Shown: positions 26,284 through 39,133 of the stretch, in pieces
Layout of the letters: every line of letters starts with the position of its first letter
Numbering within the stretch: position 1 is the stretch's first letter
Source of the DNA: Microthrixaceae bacterium
GTDB taxonomy: Bacteria > Actinomycetota > Acidimicrobiia > Acidimicrobiales > Poriferisodalaceae
Reading direction: 5' to 3'
DNA: 64,000 bases
NCBI GenBank assembly: GCA_011523825.1
Contig: WTFX01000029.1
Span: forward strand, 31,820 to 95,819
The notes under the pieces: generated by a model
The model's input: the letters and a program-made list of their open reading frames with translations, nothing else
Told to the model about the DNA's origin: nothing
The model's database searches: none
Translations under genes and position numbers: made by a program

Positions 26284-26390
26284 CGTTGCAGTCTGCCCCG
26301 CCCCGCTCCGACCCCGAGCGTCGCTTTCGCAACCCCGCAGCCAGCGCGGGAGCCGCTGATGGCTCGGCCGGGCGCTGGCGCGCTCGGCCG

Positions 26391-27581
26391 CTACAGACCC
26401 AGCGCGGACTTGAGATCGTCGACCCGGTTGAGGCGCTCCCAGGGGAACGTCATGCCAACAGACGGCCTGCCGAAATGGCCGTAGGCCGCCGTGGTCTTGT
26501 AGATGGGCTGGCGCAGGTCCAAGTCGGCCAAGAGCGCTGCCGGCCTCAGATCGAACACGTCGGTCACCGCCGAGGCGATGGCATGGGGGTCCACATGCGA
26601 TGTCCCGAACGTCTCAGTGAGCAGCGAGACCGGCTCCGCACGGCCGATGGCGTACGCCACCTGGATCTCGCAGCGATCAGCAGCGCCGGAGGCCACGATG
26701 TTCTTTGCGACCCAGCGAGCACCGTAAGCAGCCGACCGGTCAACCTTGGAGGGGTCCTTGCCGCTGAACGCTCCCCCGCCATGACGGGCGTAGCCGCCGT
26801 AGGTGTCAACGATGATCTTGCGCCCGGTGAGCCCTGCGTCGGCGACCGGTCCGCCGCTGACGAAGCTGCCCGAGGGATTCACCAGCAGCTCGAAGGGGTC
26901 GTCGGCGAACTGCTCCGGCAGCGTGGGCCCGATGACGTGCTCGAGCAGATCGGGGCGCATCATGCCGTCGATCTCGATGCCATCGCGGTGCTGGGCGGAG
27001 ACGACGACGGTGCGGAGCCCGATCGGCTCGCCATCGCGGTATTCGAAGCTCACCTGCGTCTTGCCGTCCGGTCGCAGGTACGGGATGCAGCCCGATCGGC
27101 GCGCCTCGGTGAGCTGCTCGGCCATGCGATGAGCCACATGGATCGGCAGCGGCATGAACGCATCGGTTTCCCGGCAGGCATAGCCGAACATCATTCCCTG
27201 GTCACCGGCACCCTGCTCGGGAATGAGGTCCTCCGTTGCCGCTGCTTCTGAACTCCCGAACACCCCCGTGGTGATCTCGGGCGATTGCTCATCCAGGGCG
27301 ATCATCACGCCGCAGGTGTTGCCGTCGAATCCCAGTTCCCCGTGGTCGTATCCGATGCCCGTGATGGTGGACCGCACCACCTTCGGGATGTCGACATAGG
27401 CCTCGGTGGATACCTCGCCGGCCACCACGACGAGACCCGTCGTGACCAGCGTCTCAACGGCGACGCGGGCGTGACGATCCTCGGCGATCAGCGAGTCGAG
27501 GATGGCGTCGGAGATCTGGTCGGCCATCTTGTCGGGATGGCCTTCCGTCACCGATTCTGAGGTGAAGGTCCACTGACTCAC
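26391..27581 (-). CDS. metK: S-adenosylmethionine synthetase
   Basis: Makes SAM from ATP and methionine. 396 aa with the signature [16 protein letters not shown] (near 14-29), the [12 protein letters not shown] hexapeptide region (near 118-129) and the [16 protein letters not shown] loop. Length is normal. The 162-nt upstream gap holds a hairpin close to the coaBC end; no SAM riboswitch was recognised. Confidence 0.98.
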   Translation of the reverse strand: MSQWTFTSESVTEGHPDKMADQISDAILDSLIAEDRHARVAVETLVTTGLVVVAGEVSTEAYVDIPKVVRSTITGIGYDHGELGFDGNTCGVMIALDEQSPEITTGVFGSSEAAATEDLIPEQGAGDQGMMFGYACRETDAFMPLPIHVAHRMAEQLTEARRSGCIPYLRPDGKTQVSFEYRDGEPIGLRTVVVSAQHRDGIEIDGMMRPDLLEHVIGPTLPEQFADDPFELLVNPSGSFVSGGPVADAGLTGRKIIVDTYGGYARHGGGAFSGKDPSKVDRSAAYGARWVAKNIVASGAADRCEIQVAYAIGRAEPVSLLTETFGTSHVDPHAIASAVTDVFDLRPAALLADLDLRQPIYKTTAAYGHFGRPSVGMTFPWERLNRVDDLKSALGL

Positions 27582-27705
27582 CGTGGCTCCAGATTCGATC
27601 GTGCTTGGCCCGCCTCGCCGGCGTGTCGCAACTGCAGATTGCAGCAGCGCGGCAAGGCTAGACGAACAAGATCGCGACGCAGCAGAGGGAAGGCTGGCAT
27701 GCGCG

Positions 27706-27733
27706 GGCCGCAGCTTCGCTTACCGAAGCGGCC
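27706..27733 (-). terminator. Hairpin after coaBC
   Basis: Nested inverted repeat about 10 nt past the coaBC stop: outer arms GGCCGC/GCGGCC and an inner CTTCG/CGAAG with a small loop. It could end the coaBC transcript or fold in the metK leader. There is no poly-U tail, so factor-independent termination is uncertain. Confidence 0.35.
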
Positions 27734-27743
27734 GCTCGCGGAA

Positions 27744-29003
27744 CTACTGGCGCAGTTCGGCGACCGTGTCGAGGACGGCGTCGGCAACCTCGCGCTTGGA
27801 GCAGATCGGCAGCGGGTGCGCGCTGCCGTCTGCCAGCAGGATGGTCACGATGTTGGTGTCGTGCGCGAAGCCTGCGCCTGCTGCCGAGACGTCGTTGGCG
27901 ACCATGACATCGAGGTTCTTGCGAGCCAGTTTCTGAGCCGCGTTGTCGAGTACGTCAGCGGTCTCGGCGGCGAAGCCGACCAGCACCTGACCCGGCGGCT
28001 TTCGGGCCCCGAGACCGGCGAGGATGTCATGGGTGTGCTCGAGCACGATGACGGGGGCTTCGGCGCTCTCGGCAGGGTTGCCCTTCTTGATCTTCTGCGG
28101 GGCAACGTGGGCAGGCCGGAAATCGGCGACCGCCGCAGCCATGATGATCACGTCGGCGTCTGCATGCTCACCGGTGGCGGCTTCCATCTCGGCCGCCGAC
28201 TCCACCCGAACCTCTCGCACGCCTTCGGGCGGGGGGAGCGGCGCGCTCGTCACCAGCGTGACCTCCGCACCGCGATCACGGGCGGCCGTGGCAATGGCGT
28301 AACCCTGCTTGCCCGACGACCGGTTGCCGATGAAGCGCACCGGATCGATGGCCTCGCGGGTGCCGCCCGCGGTGACCGTCACGCTGACGCCAGCAAAGTC
28401 ACGGCGTGCCGGCACCGGCTCGTCGGCAGGGTCTCGTTCGGGAAGCGCGGCGAGCACGTCGCTGACAGCGTCGAAGATCGTGGCTGGCTCGGCGAGGCGG
28501 CCCGTGCCGATATCGCCGCCTGCGAGACGGCCCGCCTCCGGCACCACCATGTGCACGCCCCGGCCGGTCAGCACCTCGATGTTGTGCTGTACAGCGTCGT
28601 GCTCCCACATCTCGGTGTGCATGGCAGGGCAGACCACCACCGGCGCCCGCGTGGCGAGCAGCGTTGCGGTGAGCAAGCCGTCGGAGATGCCCGCGGCATA
28701 GCTGCCGATTACACGTGCCGTGGCAGGCGCCACGACCACCACGTCGGCCGTCTGGCCCAGCGTGGTGTGCGGGATCGGGTCGTCCTCGCCGAAGATCGAG
28801 GTCTGCACGCGCTCGCTGGCGAGGGCGTCGAACGTGGCCCGGCCGACGAATCGCTGTGCTGCCGCGGTCATCACCGGGATGACGTGAGCACCGGCGTCCA
28901 TCATCAGCCGGCACAGGATCACTGCCTTGTACGCGGCGATGCCGCCGCTGACGCCGAGTACTACGCGGCGCCCGGCGAACGGCGACGCCGCAGCGTCAGG
29001 CAA
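27744..29003 (-). CDS. coaBC: CoaBC: phosphopantothenoylcysteine synthetase/decarboxylase
   Basis: Two steps of coenzyme A synthesis in one 419-aa protein. The CoaC flavoprotein half begins [15 protein letters not shown], has the catalytic His in IPHTTLG and CPAMHTEMW; the CoaB half begins [20 protein letters not shown] and includes AAAVADFRP. No ATG/GTG lies near the domain start, but a TTG at 29003 sits one base after the rpoZ stop (TGA-C-TTG) with CGAGG upstream and is taken as the start; the longer frame runs antisense-like through rpoZ. Confidence 0.94.
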   Translation of the reverse strand: MPDAAASPFAGRRVVLGVSGGIAAYKAVILCRLMMDAGAHVIPVMTAAAQRFVGRATFDALASERVQTSIFGEDDPIPHTTLGQTADVVVVAPATARVIGSYAAGISDGLLTATLLATRAPVVVCPAMHTEMWEHDAVQHNIEVLTGRGVHMVVPEAGRLAGGDIGTGRLAEPATIFDAVSDVLAALPERDPADEPVPARRDFAGVSVTVTAGGTREAIDPVRFIGNRSSGKQGYAIATAARDRGAEVTLVTSAPLPPPEGVREVRVESAAEMEAATGEHADADVIIMAAAVADFRPAHVAPQKIKKGNPAESAEAPVIVLEHTHDILAGLGARKPPGQVLVGFAAETADVLDNAAQKLARKNLDVMVANDVSAAGAGFAHDTNIVTILLADGSAHPLPICSKREVADAVLDTVAELRQ

Positions 29004-29004
29004 G

Positions 29005-29343
29005 TCAGGCCTCGAGGTCGGGAACCACTTCGAGCATGGCCGCGTCAGCCTCCGCCGCGGCAAGCGCTTCGGCCTCCAGCCGTGCCCGCTCTTCGGGGTC
29101 GAACCGCTCGAACGTGATCTTGTCGGCGTCGATCTCCTCGAATGCGATCGACAGGGGCTTGCGAGCAACCGATGCAACCTGCGGCGGCACGACCGAGCCG
29201 ATGCCGCCGTCAAGCTGGTTGTAGTACGAGTTGATCTGCCGCGAGCGCATGGCAGCGAGGCTCACCAGCGTGAACTTCGAGTCGACCTTGGCGAGCAGGT
29301 CTTCGAGCCCTGGTGTGATCATGGTGTCGGTTGACTCAGTCAT
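29005..29343 (-). CDS. rpoZ: RNA polymerase omega subunit
   Basis: 112 aa. The conserved core LLAKVDSKFTLVSLAAMRSRQIN and the later KPLSIAFEEI fit actinobacterial omega, which helps assemble RNA polymerase through beta'. The C-terminal third is an acidic Ala/Glu-rich tail. Sits between gmk (13 nt) and coaBC (1 nt), the usual actinobacterial arrangement. Confidence 0.95.
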   Translation of the reverse strand: MTESTDTMITPGLEDLLAKVDSKFTLVSLAAMRSRQINSYYNQLDGGIGSVVPPQVASVARKPLSIAFEEIDADKITFERFDPEERARLEAEALAAAEADAAMLEVVPDLEA

Positions 29344-29356
29344 CGCGAGTCGCAGG

Positions 29357-30004
29357 CTACCGGCGGGACCGGGTGCGCTCCACGAATGCGGCGATCTCCG
29401 ACACGGTGCTCGTGAGGTCCCGGTTCACAACAATGAGATCGGCCATGCGGTAGCCGACGGGCAGTTCCTCGTCGGCCTTGGCGAGCCGGCGTGCCACATC
29501 TGCATCGGGGTCGCCCCGGCGGCGCATGCGCCGCTCCTGCTCGGCGCGACTCGGCGGCAGCACCATGATCACCAGCGCGGCAGGATCACGGTTACGCACC
29601 GAGACTGCGCCCTGCACGTCGATTTCGAGCACCAGATCTCGCTCGAGATCGGGTGGCGGCATCGGGGTGCCGTAGCGGTACTCGAAGAAGTCCGCCCACT
29701 CCAGGAACCCGCCCGCTGAGATCCGGGCGTCGAACTCTTCGGCCGTCACGAACGTGTACGCCTCGGCCGGCTCCCCGACCCGGCGAGGGCGGGTCGTCCA
29801 TGATCGGCTCAGCAGCAGCGTCGGGTCCTGCGCCACCAGTTCGGCCACAATCGTGCCCTTGCCGGCGCCGCCCGGCCCGCACACCACGTACAGAGTGATA
29901 CCCCAAGGCGCGCTGTCGCCTGATGCGCGCCCCGGCGCGCTGTCGCCTGATGCGCGCCCCGGCGCGCCAAGACTCGCAGCGCCGCTGGGCGCCGGGTCGG
30001 TCAT
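29357..30004 (-). CDS. gmk: Guanylate kinase
   Basis: Phosphorylates GMP to GDP. 215 aa. The P-loop is GPGGAGKGT (near 43-51; Gly replaces the common Ser), followed by SRSWTTRPRRVGE and the GMP-binding FLEWADFFEYRYGTP. The first ~33 residues precede the fold and contain a duplicated APGRASGDS encoded by a 27-bp DNA repeat, apparently a disordered extension. Located 10 nt after mihF. Confidence 0.95.
   Translation of the reverse strand: MTDPAPSGAASLGAPGRASGDSAPGRASGDSAPWGITLYVVCGPGGAGKGTIVAELVAQDPTLLLSRSWTTRPRRVGEPAEAYTFVTAEEFDARISAGGFLEWADFFEYRYGTPMPPPDLERDLVLEIDVQGAVSVRNRDPAALVIMVLPPSRAEQERRMRRRGDPDADVARRLAKADEELPVGYRMADLIVVNRDLTSTVSEIAAFVERTRSRR
29907..29968 (-). repeat. 27-bp tandem repeat in the 5' end of gmk
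   Basis: Two identical 27-bp units (29907-29933 and 29934-29960) plus an 8-base third start. The unit is a whole number of codons, so it adds nine residues per copy to the N-terminal tail without breaking the frame. Copy number could vary by slippage. Confidence 0.85.
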
Positions 30005-30014
30005 GCGACTGTCT

Positions 30015-30350
30015 TCACGCGCCTGAGGCGGAATCCTGTGCGAAATGCTCGCTCAAACGGCGCCGCTGCGTCTCGCCGAGACCTCGCAGACGCCGGTTGT
30101 CGGCGATGCCAATCTCAGCCATCAGTCGGCGGGCCTTGACCTTGCCGAGACCGGGCATGGACTCCAAGGCAGCGAGTGCCTTGAGCTTGCCGACGTTCTC
30201 GACAGTGTCGGCTTCGGCCAGCAACTCGTCGAAGGTGAGCAGACCCATCTTCAACCGATGCTTGACGTTTGCGCGGACCTCGCGGGCCTCCTTGGCCTTG
30301 GCCAGCGCCTCGGCACGCTGCTCGTCACTCAGTTCAGGCAGCGGACTCAT
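30015..30350 (-). CDS. mihF: Actinobacterial integration host factor (mIHF)
   Basis: 111-aa nucleoid-associated protein of the helix-two-turn-helix type. The core LSDEQRAEALAKAKEAREVR and LGKVKARRLMAEIGIADNRRL match mIHF, which binds and bends DNA and is essential in mycobacteria. Distinct from HU/IHF of proteobacteria. Its position directly before gmk is the conserved actinobacterial order and is a strong lineage marker. Confidence 0.93.
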   Translation of the reverse strand: MSPLPELSDEQRAEALAKAKEAREVRANVKHRLKMGLLTFDELLAEADTVENVGKLKALAALESMPGLGKVKARRLMAEIGIADNRRLRGLGETQRRRLSEHFAQDSASGA

Positions 30351-30413
30351 TGTCGTGCAGTGTAGCTATGCGTCAGATAGGCCCTAGGGACACCGGGCTC
30401 GACGACGCGACGC

Positions 30414-31205
30414 TCAGGGCGCATCCAGTTCGGCAGCGACTTCGGCGACGATGGCCGCCGCTGCGGCGTCAGGATCAGGCGCGGCGGTGACCGCTCGGCC
30501 GATGACAAGCACATCGGCACCGGCCGCCAGCGCTGACGCCGGGGTGGCGACGCGCCGTTGATCGGCCGACGGCGCCCCGGCAGGGCGAATGCCCGGAACA
30601 ACCCGGAGCATCCCTGGCACGGTGTCGGTCACCACTCCAAGATCGGGTGCGGCGCAGACGACGCCGCCGCAGCCGGCTCGCTCGGCCAGCCGCGCTCGGC
30701 TCATCAGCACCTCCGGCGGGGCATCTGCGTCTGAGGTGAGCACCGTGACGCCGAGTGCGATCGGCACTTCGGCACCCGAGTCCGCGCCGGCAGCGCTCAG
30801 GCCTGCATCAGCAGTGCCGCGGCGTTCGCCGGCCGCACCATCGCTCAAGCCGCGGGCACCCGCGGCCAGCATGTCGGGCCCACCCAGGGTGTGCAGGGTG
30901 AGCAGCCAGACGCCCAGCTCGCCCGCACGCCGAGCCGCCCTTTCCACGGTGTTGGGTATGTCATGCAGCTTGATGTCCAAGAACACGCGGCTGCCCGCCG
31001 CCACAATGTCGCGCACGAGTGCGGGACCCTCAGCGGTGAACAGCTCGAGACCGACCTTCATGACGCCGAAGTCGGAGCCGAAGCGTTCCACCAGCGCCAT
31101 GGCCGAGGGCCGGTCGGGCACATCGAGCGCAAGAGCCAGACGGTCACGCGCTGCGGCTCTCCCGAGCGCCGGTGCTGTCGCGATGACTGCAGGTGGGTTC
31201 AACAC
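30414..31205 (-). CDS. pyrF: Orotidine 5'-phosphate decarboxylase
   Basis: Last step of de novo UMP synthesis. 263 aa from GTG 31205, which overlaps the pyrD stop by 7 nt and has GGGAG upstream; the longer frame is rejected. The catalytic DIKLHDIPNTV segment (K and D of the active site) lies near residues 75-85 and the phosphate-binding PGIRPAGA near 205. A Gly/Ala-rich insert (about 130-155) is longer than in compact PyrF proteins. Confidence 0.95.
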   Translation of the reverse strand: MLNPPAVIATAPALGRAAARDRLALALDVPDRPSAMALVERFGSDFGVMKVGLELFTAEGPALVRDIVAAGSRVFLDIKLHDIPNTVERAARRAGELGVWLLTLHTLGGPDMLAAGARGLSDGAAGERRGTADAGLSAAGADSGAEVPIALGVTVLTSDADAPPEVLMSRARLAERAGCGGVVCAAPDLGVVTDTVPGMLRVVPGIRPAGAPSADQRRVATPASALAAGADVLVIGRAVTAAPDPDAAAAAIVAEVAAELDAP

Positions 31206-32155
31206 GACGCTCCCGTGTCTGTTGCTGGATCTGTCGTGGGACCCGATGCTGCCCCCGGATGGTGGGCGCGGGCGACCAGCTCGCTGGCGCGGGCAACGCG
31301 GTGCCGCTCGCACCAGCGCCGCAGCTCGTCCAGCACCTTGCGAGGTGCCCTGGGATCCCAGAATGACGCAGTCCCGACCTGGATCGCACCGGCGCCGGCA
31401 GCCATGAGCTCCACTGCGTGCTCCCCCTTGGCCACCCCTCCGACGCCCACGATCGGCACGCCGCCGAGCGCCGCACGCACGTCGTAGATGGCCCTCACCG
31501 CAACCGGACGGATCGCCGGGCCCGACAGCCCCCCGCCGCCGATGCCGAGCGAGGGCTGCGCTGTGACTGGATCAATTGACATGCCAAAGACGGTGTTGAT
31601 GAGCGTGAGCGCCTCGGCTCCCGCGCCGAGGGCCGCTTCGGCGATCTCGATGAGGTCGGTGACATTGGGGGTGAGCTTTGCCCACACGGGCACGCCCGCT
31701 GCAGTGGAGGCACTGATGGCGTCGGCCGTGGCCGACGGATCGCACGCGAACATCTGGCCCCGCCCTTCCAGGTTCGGGCAGCTGACGTTCACCTCCAGCG
31801 CCGTGAGCCCGGCGCCGGCGAGCGCCGCTGCGGCCGCGGCGTAATCGGCGACCGTGCGGCCCCAGATGCTGGCCACCACGCGGGCGCCCGTGCGGGCCAG
31901 GCGCGGCAGCTCGCGGTCTGTCCATTCGGCGACTCCCGGATTCTGCAGCCCGACCGCATTGAGCATCCCCGCAGCGGTGCCCACTACCCGCGGTGCCGGG
32001 TTGCCGGCCCAGGGAAACGGCGAGAGCGATTTCGTCACGATCGCTCCGAGCGACGCCAGGTCCAGGTACGAGCCGAGCTCGGTGCCGTAGCCGGCAGTGC
32101 CAGACGCCGTCATGACCGGGTTGGGCAACTCCACGCTGCCCACTCGCACTGCCAT
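31199..32155 (-). CDS. pyrD: Dihydroorotate dehydrogenase, class 1-like
   Basis: FMN enzyme oxidising dihydroorotate. 318 aa from ATG 32155, supported by GGAGG 7 nt upstream (an ATG at 32200 overlaps carB but has no ribosome site). The catalytic base is a cysteine in VNVSCPNLEG, marking class 1 (cytosolic) rather than membrane class 2. The stretch IVGVGGVAKGEHAVELMAAGA binds FMN phosphate. No pyrK is adjacent, so the electron acceptor is uncertain. A low-complexity tail ends the protein. Confidence 0.93.
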   Translation of the reverse strand: MAVRVGSVELPNPVMTASGTAGYGTELGSYLDLASLGAIVTKSLSPFPWAGNPAPRVVGTAAGMLNAVGLQNPGVAEWTDRELPRLARTGARVVASIWGRTVADYAAAAAALAGAGLTALEVNVSCPNLEGRGQMFACDPSATADAISASTAAGVPVWAKLTPNVTDLIEIAEAALGAGAEALTLINTVFGMSIDPVTAQPSLGIGGGGLSGPAIRPVAVRAIYDVRAALGGVPIVGVGGVAKGEHAVELMAAGAGAIQVGTASFWDPRAPRKVLDELRRWCERHRVARASELVARAHHPGAASGPTTDPATDTGASC

Positions 32156-32192
32156 GTCGACGCCTCCGCGAGGGACGGCCCGGGGCGATGAC

Positions 32193-35536
<3,344 letters not shown>

Positions 35537-35537
<1 letters not shown>

Positions 35538-36709
35538 CAGCCGGCTCCCCCGGGGTCGGCGCCAATGCGCTGGGCGGTTCGTGTGGGGCCCCAGAACTCC
35601 GACATGAGATCGGCGAAGCGGTCGAAGAGGTAGCGCGAGTCGTGCGGCCCGGGGCTGGCCTCGGGGTGGTACTGCACAGCGAAGGCGGGCAGGTCACGGC
35701 AGGCGAAGCCTTCGAGCGATCCGTCGTTGAGGCAGACGTGCGTCTCATCCACGCCGGGCACCGAGCCGGATTCGACAGCGAAGTTGTGGTTCTGACTGGT
35801 GATCTCGATCCGGCCGGTGGACTCGTCGCGCACCGGCACGTTGCCGCCGTGGTGACCGAACGGCAGCTTGTAGGAGCGGCCGCCCAGCGCCAGCCCCAGC
35901 ACCTGCTGGCCGAGGCAGATGCCGAAGATCGGCACCTTGCCGAGCAGGTCGCCGAGTGCGCCGATGACGCCCCCAGCCATCTGGGGGTCGCCGGGGCCGT
36001 TCGACAGGAACACGCCGTCGGGCTCGCGGGCGAGCACGGCATCTGCAGGGGTCGCAGCCGGCACCACCTCGACGGTTGCGATGCGCCCGAGGTTGGCGGT
36101 GATGGCGCGTTTGATGCCCAGGTCATAGGCCACCACGCGCCAGGGTCCGTCACCGGCGGTGTAGGGCTCGGCGGTGGTGACCTCGCCGACGAGATCGACA
36201 CCGGCGGTGCCGGGCTCGGCCCTGGCCGCAGCGGCGAGGCGTTCGAGCGCTTCATCGTCGGCGGCGGGCCCGAAGGCACCGGGCATTGCGCCGTAGTCGC
36301 GCACATGGCGTGTCAGGCGGCGCGTGTCCACGCCTGCGATGCCGGCGACGCCGTGGCGGGCGAGATAGGCGTCGAGATCACCGTCAGCACGCCAGTTGGA
36401 TCTGCGGCGGGCCAGATCGCGGATGACGACGCCCCGGCAGTACGGGCGTCGAGACTCGGCGTCGTTCGGAGTGGTGCCGTAGTTGCCGATGTGGGGATAG
36501 GTGAACGCGATGATCTGGCCCGCGTAGGACGGGTCGGTGATGACCTCCTGGTAACCGGTCATCACGGTGTTGAACACGACCTCGCCCGAAGCGACGCCGC
36601 CCGGAGTTTCGATGGGCGCGCCGATCATCTCGCCCTCGAAGGCGGTGCCGTCGGTGAGCACGAGCGCGCCGGGAGCGGGGGCGGCGAGGTTGCTTTTGAC
36701 TGTGGTCAT
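35537..36709 (-). CDS. carA: Carbamoyl-phosphate synthase, small (glutaminase) subunit
   Basis: 390 aa. The N-terminal half binds CarB; the C-terminal class I glutamine amidotransferase has its nucleophile Cys in FGICLGQQ and the His-Glu pair in [11 protein letters not shown]. Supplies ammonia to CarB. Overlaps the upstream pyrC-like gene by 4 nt. Confidence 0.98.
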
Positions 36710-38055
36710 CGGCTGTTTCCTGCGGCGGGCGCAGCGACGGTACCGGCAGTGCTGCGCAGTGCGCCGTCGACCACAACTGCTTGGCCGGCAACGACCGTTG
36801 CCGTCACCAACGCGCTCATCTCACGGCGGCGGTGCGGTGTGTTGCGCGCCATCGAGACCGAACCGCGTTCGGCCAGTGTCCACGGTCGATGGAGGTCGAG
36901 GACCACCAGGTTCGCCGGCTGGCCGGGCTCGATCGCCCCACCGCCGAGATGAGTGGCACCTGCCAGTTCGGCCGGCCGCCAGGCAAGCGCGTCCAAGGCC
37001 GTTTCGACGCTGATGTCCGGGTGACCCAGCACGAGTGCAGCGCAGGTCTCCAGTGCCGCCACCCCGGGCGGTGCCTCGTCGAAGGGCAGGTCCTTCGCCT
37101 GCGGCGGAACAGGCGAATGACCGCTGACCACCGCATCGATCGTGCGGTCGTTGACGCCGGCAATGAGCGCTGCCCGATCCTGCGAGGTGCGGTAGGGCGG
37201 CTCGGCTCGCATGAGCGTGTCGTAGCCATCGGCGTCGGCATCGATGAAGAGCAGATGCTCGGCGGCAACTGACGCGGACACGTCGATGCCCTCGGCTTTG
37301 GCGGCGCGCACCAGCTCGACCGTGCGGGCGGCGCTGATCCGGTCGAGGTGCAGCCGCCCGCCGGTGAGCCTTGCGACCCCGATCGCGGCGCTGGCTGCCA
37401 GTTCCTCGGAAGCTGCCGGTTGCCCGGCGAGACCCATGCGTGCCGACACTGCGCCTTCGGCCATGGCCGCCGTCCCGCCGAGGTGGGCTGTGGCCGGGCG
37501 CACCGACACGGTCCCGCCCAGCGGCCCGGCGTACTGCAGGGCTCGGCGCAGCAGGCCGGTGTCCGCCAGCGGTCCCACGTCGGTGAACCAGCCGACGCCG
37601 GCGTCGGCCAGCTCGGCCATGGGCGACAGGCGCTTCCCTGCCCTCTCAGCAGTGATCGTGGCGGCTGCGATGACGGCGCAGCACCCTCCTGCGGCGTTGC
37701 GACGCAGCTCGGCGAGCTGACCCAGCCGGTCGAGCGGGGGGTCGGTGTCGGGCTGCGCGAGCACCGCGGTAAAGCCGCCGAGCGCCGCTGCTGCGGTGGC
37801 AGTTGCGACGGTCTCGGCCTCCTCGTTGCCGGGCTCGCCGAGGCGGCTGAACAGGTCCACCAGTCCGGAGGCCACCACGCATCCGGCAGCGTCGAGGACA
37901 TGCGCTGAGCCGTTGCGGCTGGTGCCGGGAGGATCCACGGCGATGATCCGGCCGTCGCGCACCGTGATGTCCGCGTGCCGGCGGCCGGTGCGCTCGACGA
38001 TCTCGCCGCCCGCGAGCACCAACGGTTCGCCTGCGTTTGGCAGCTGTTCGGCCAT
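36706..38055 (-). CDS. pyrC: Dihydroorotase homologue lacking metal ligands (PyrC'-like)
   Basis: 449 aa in the dihydroorotase position of the operon, start ATG 38055 one base after the pyrB stop. The fold is recognisable (SGLVDLFSRLGEPGNEE; GGFTAVLAQPDTDPP), but the metal-binding positions are replaced: the HxH of DLHxHxRxPG is F69-S-R71, the His of the later strand is missing (LHLDRIS in place of LHxxHxS), and the catalytic Asp of ATDHAPH is Gly312 (VVSGHSP). It is therefore predicted not to hydrolyse dihydroorotate. Inactive PyrC' partners that stabilise PyrB are known in pseudomonads, and a similar scaffold role is likely here. A working dihydroorotase should be encoded elsewhere. Confidence 0.88.
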   Translation of the reverse strand: MAEQLPNAGEPLVLAGGEIVERTGRRHADITVRDGRIIAVDPPGTSRNGSAHVLDAAGCVVASGLVDLFSRLGEPGNEEAETVATATAAAALGGFTAVLAQPDTDPPLDRLGQLAELRRNAAGGCCAVIAAATITAERAGKRLSPMAELADAGVGWFTDVGPLADTGLLRRALQYAGPLGGTVSVRPATAHLGGTAAMAEGAVSARMGLAGQPAASEELAASAAIGVARLTGGRLHLDRISAARTVELVRAAKAEGIDVSASVAAEHLLFIDADADGYDTLMRAEPPYRTSQDRAALIAGVNDRTIDAVVSGHSPVPPQAKDLPFDEAPPGVAALETCAALVLGHPDISVETALDALAWRPAELAGATHLGGGAIEPGQPANLVVLDLHRPWTLAERGSVSMARNTPHRRREMSALVTATVVAGQAVVVDGALRSTAGTVAAPAAGNSR

Positions 38056-38056
38056 C

Positions 38057-39133
38057 TCAGGCACCGCCTCGGGCCGGCGACTCCGCCGCGGGCGCCTCAT
38101 CGGCGAGCGTCTCTGCATTCGGCAGGGCAGTGCCCGATCCGATCAGCCGGAACAGCACTGCCATGCGGGCGGCGACGCCGTGCGACACCTGCTGGGTGAC
38201 CAGCACCCGATTGGCGGCGAGATCCTCGAACACCGCGCCCGCGATCTCGATGCCGCGGTTCATCGGCCCGGGATGGGTGATGACCGCATCGGGGCGCAGG
38301 CGCTGGGCCCGCTCGGCGGTGAGGCCGTAGCGAGCCACGTACTCGGGGACCGACCCGATCAGACCGTCCGTCATGCGCTCGCGCTGGCAGCGCAGCAGCC
38401 CCACCACGTCGAGCTCGTCGAGCACGTCGTCGAGGCTGTGGGAGATCTCGACGCGCTTGGCCGTGTCGGCCGGGAGCCACTCGTCGATCCATTCCCGGGG
38501 CTGCGCGGGCAGCAGCGTGGGCGGTGCAACCAGCACAATGCTGGCGCCCAGCTCGGTGTAGGCCTCGATGTCGCTGCGGGCGACGCGGCTGTGGACGATG
38601 TCGCCCACGATGGCGATGCGACGCCCTGCCAGCGTCGGCTCATCGGCCGTGTCGGCGCCCGGCTGACCGTCGGCCATCGGGCTGAAGTGCCGCCACAGGG
38701 TGTAGGCATCCTGCAGGCCCTGGGTGGGGTGGGCATGCCACCCGTCGCCGCCGTTGAGGATCGCGACACCGTCGTCGGCCCAGCGGGCAATCTGGGCGGG
38801 CACGCCGGCACTGCGATGGCGGACGACCGCGGCATGGATGCCCATGGCCTGGACGGTCTCGAACGTGTCGCGCAGCGACTCACCCTTGGCCAGCGACGAC
38901 GAGGCCGCGGAGAAGTTGAGCACGTCGGCCGACAGCCGTTTGGCAGCGGTCTCGAAAGCCAACCGGGTGCGGGTGGATTCCTCGAAGAACAGCGTGGCCA
39001 CGGTGCGGCCCCGCAGCGCGGGCACCCGTGGGATCGGCCGCTGGCCGACCTCCACGAAGCGGTCGGTGAGCGATAGCAGTTCAGCGATGCCCTCGGTGCC
39101 GAGTTCCTCCAGCGTCAGCAGGTGCCCGCTCAC
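38057..39133 (-). CDS. pyrB: Aspartate carbamoyltransferase catalytic chain
   Basis: 358 aa, committed step of pyrimidine synthesis. The carbamoyl-phosphate loop STRTR (near 53-57), the SSSLAKGESLRDT loop (80s loop lysine) and GDGWHAHPTQGLQD are intact. Longer than the typical ~310 because of a charged insert near 185-205 and a C-terminal tail. Its start overlaps the pyrR stop (ATGA), and the neighbouring PyrC' homologue may be an assembly partner. No pyrI regulatory gene is present. Confidence 0.97.
   Translation of the reverse strand: MSGHLLTLEELGTEGIAELLSLTDRFVEVGQRPIPRVPALRGRTVATLFFEESTRTRLAFETAAKRLSADVLNFSAASSSLAKGESLRDTFETVQAMGIHAAVVRHRSAGVPAQIARWADDGVAILNGGDGWHAHPTQGLQDAYTLWRHFSPMADGQPGADTADEPTLAGRRIAIVGDIVHSRVARSDIEAYTELGASIVLVAPPTLLPAQPREWIDEWLPADTAKRVEISHSLDDVLDELDVVGLLRCQRERMTDGLIGSVPEYVARYGLTAERAQRLRPDAVITHPGPMNRGIEIAGAVFEDLAANRVLVTQQVSHGVAARMAVLFRLIGSGTALPNAETLADEAPAAESPARGGA

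Noticed and set aside
27582..27743. SAM riboswitch upstream of metK
   Set aside because: A hairpin is present near the coaBC end, but I see no SAM-I or SAM-IV core motif.
27744..29213. coaBC extended through rpoZ
   Set aside because: The extra 70 residues are Ser/Arg shadow of rpoZ; a TTG one base after the rpoZ stop explains the start.
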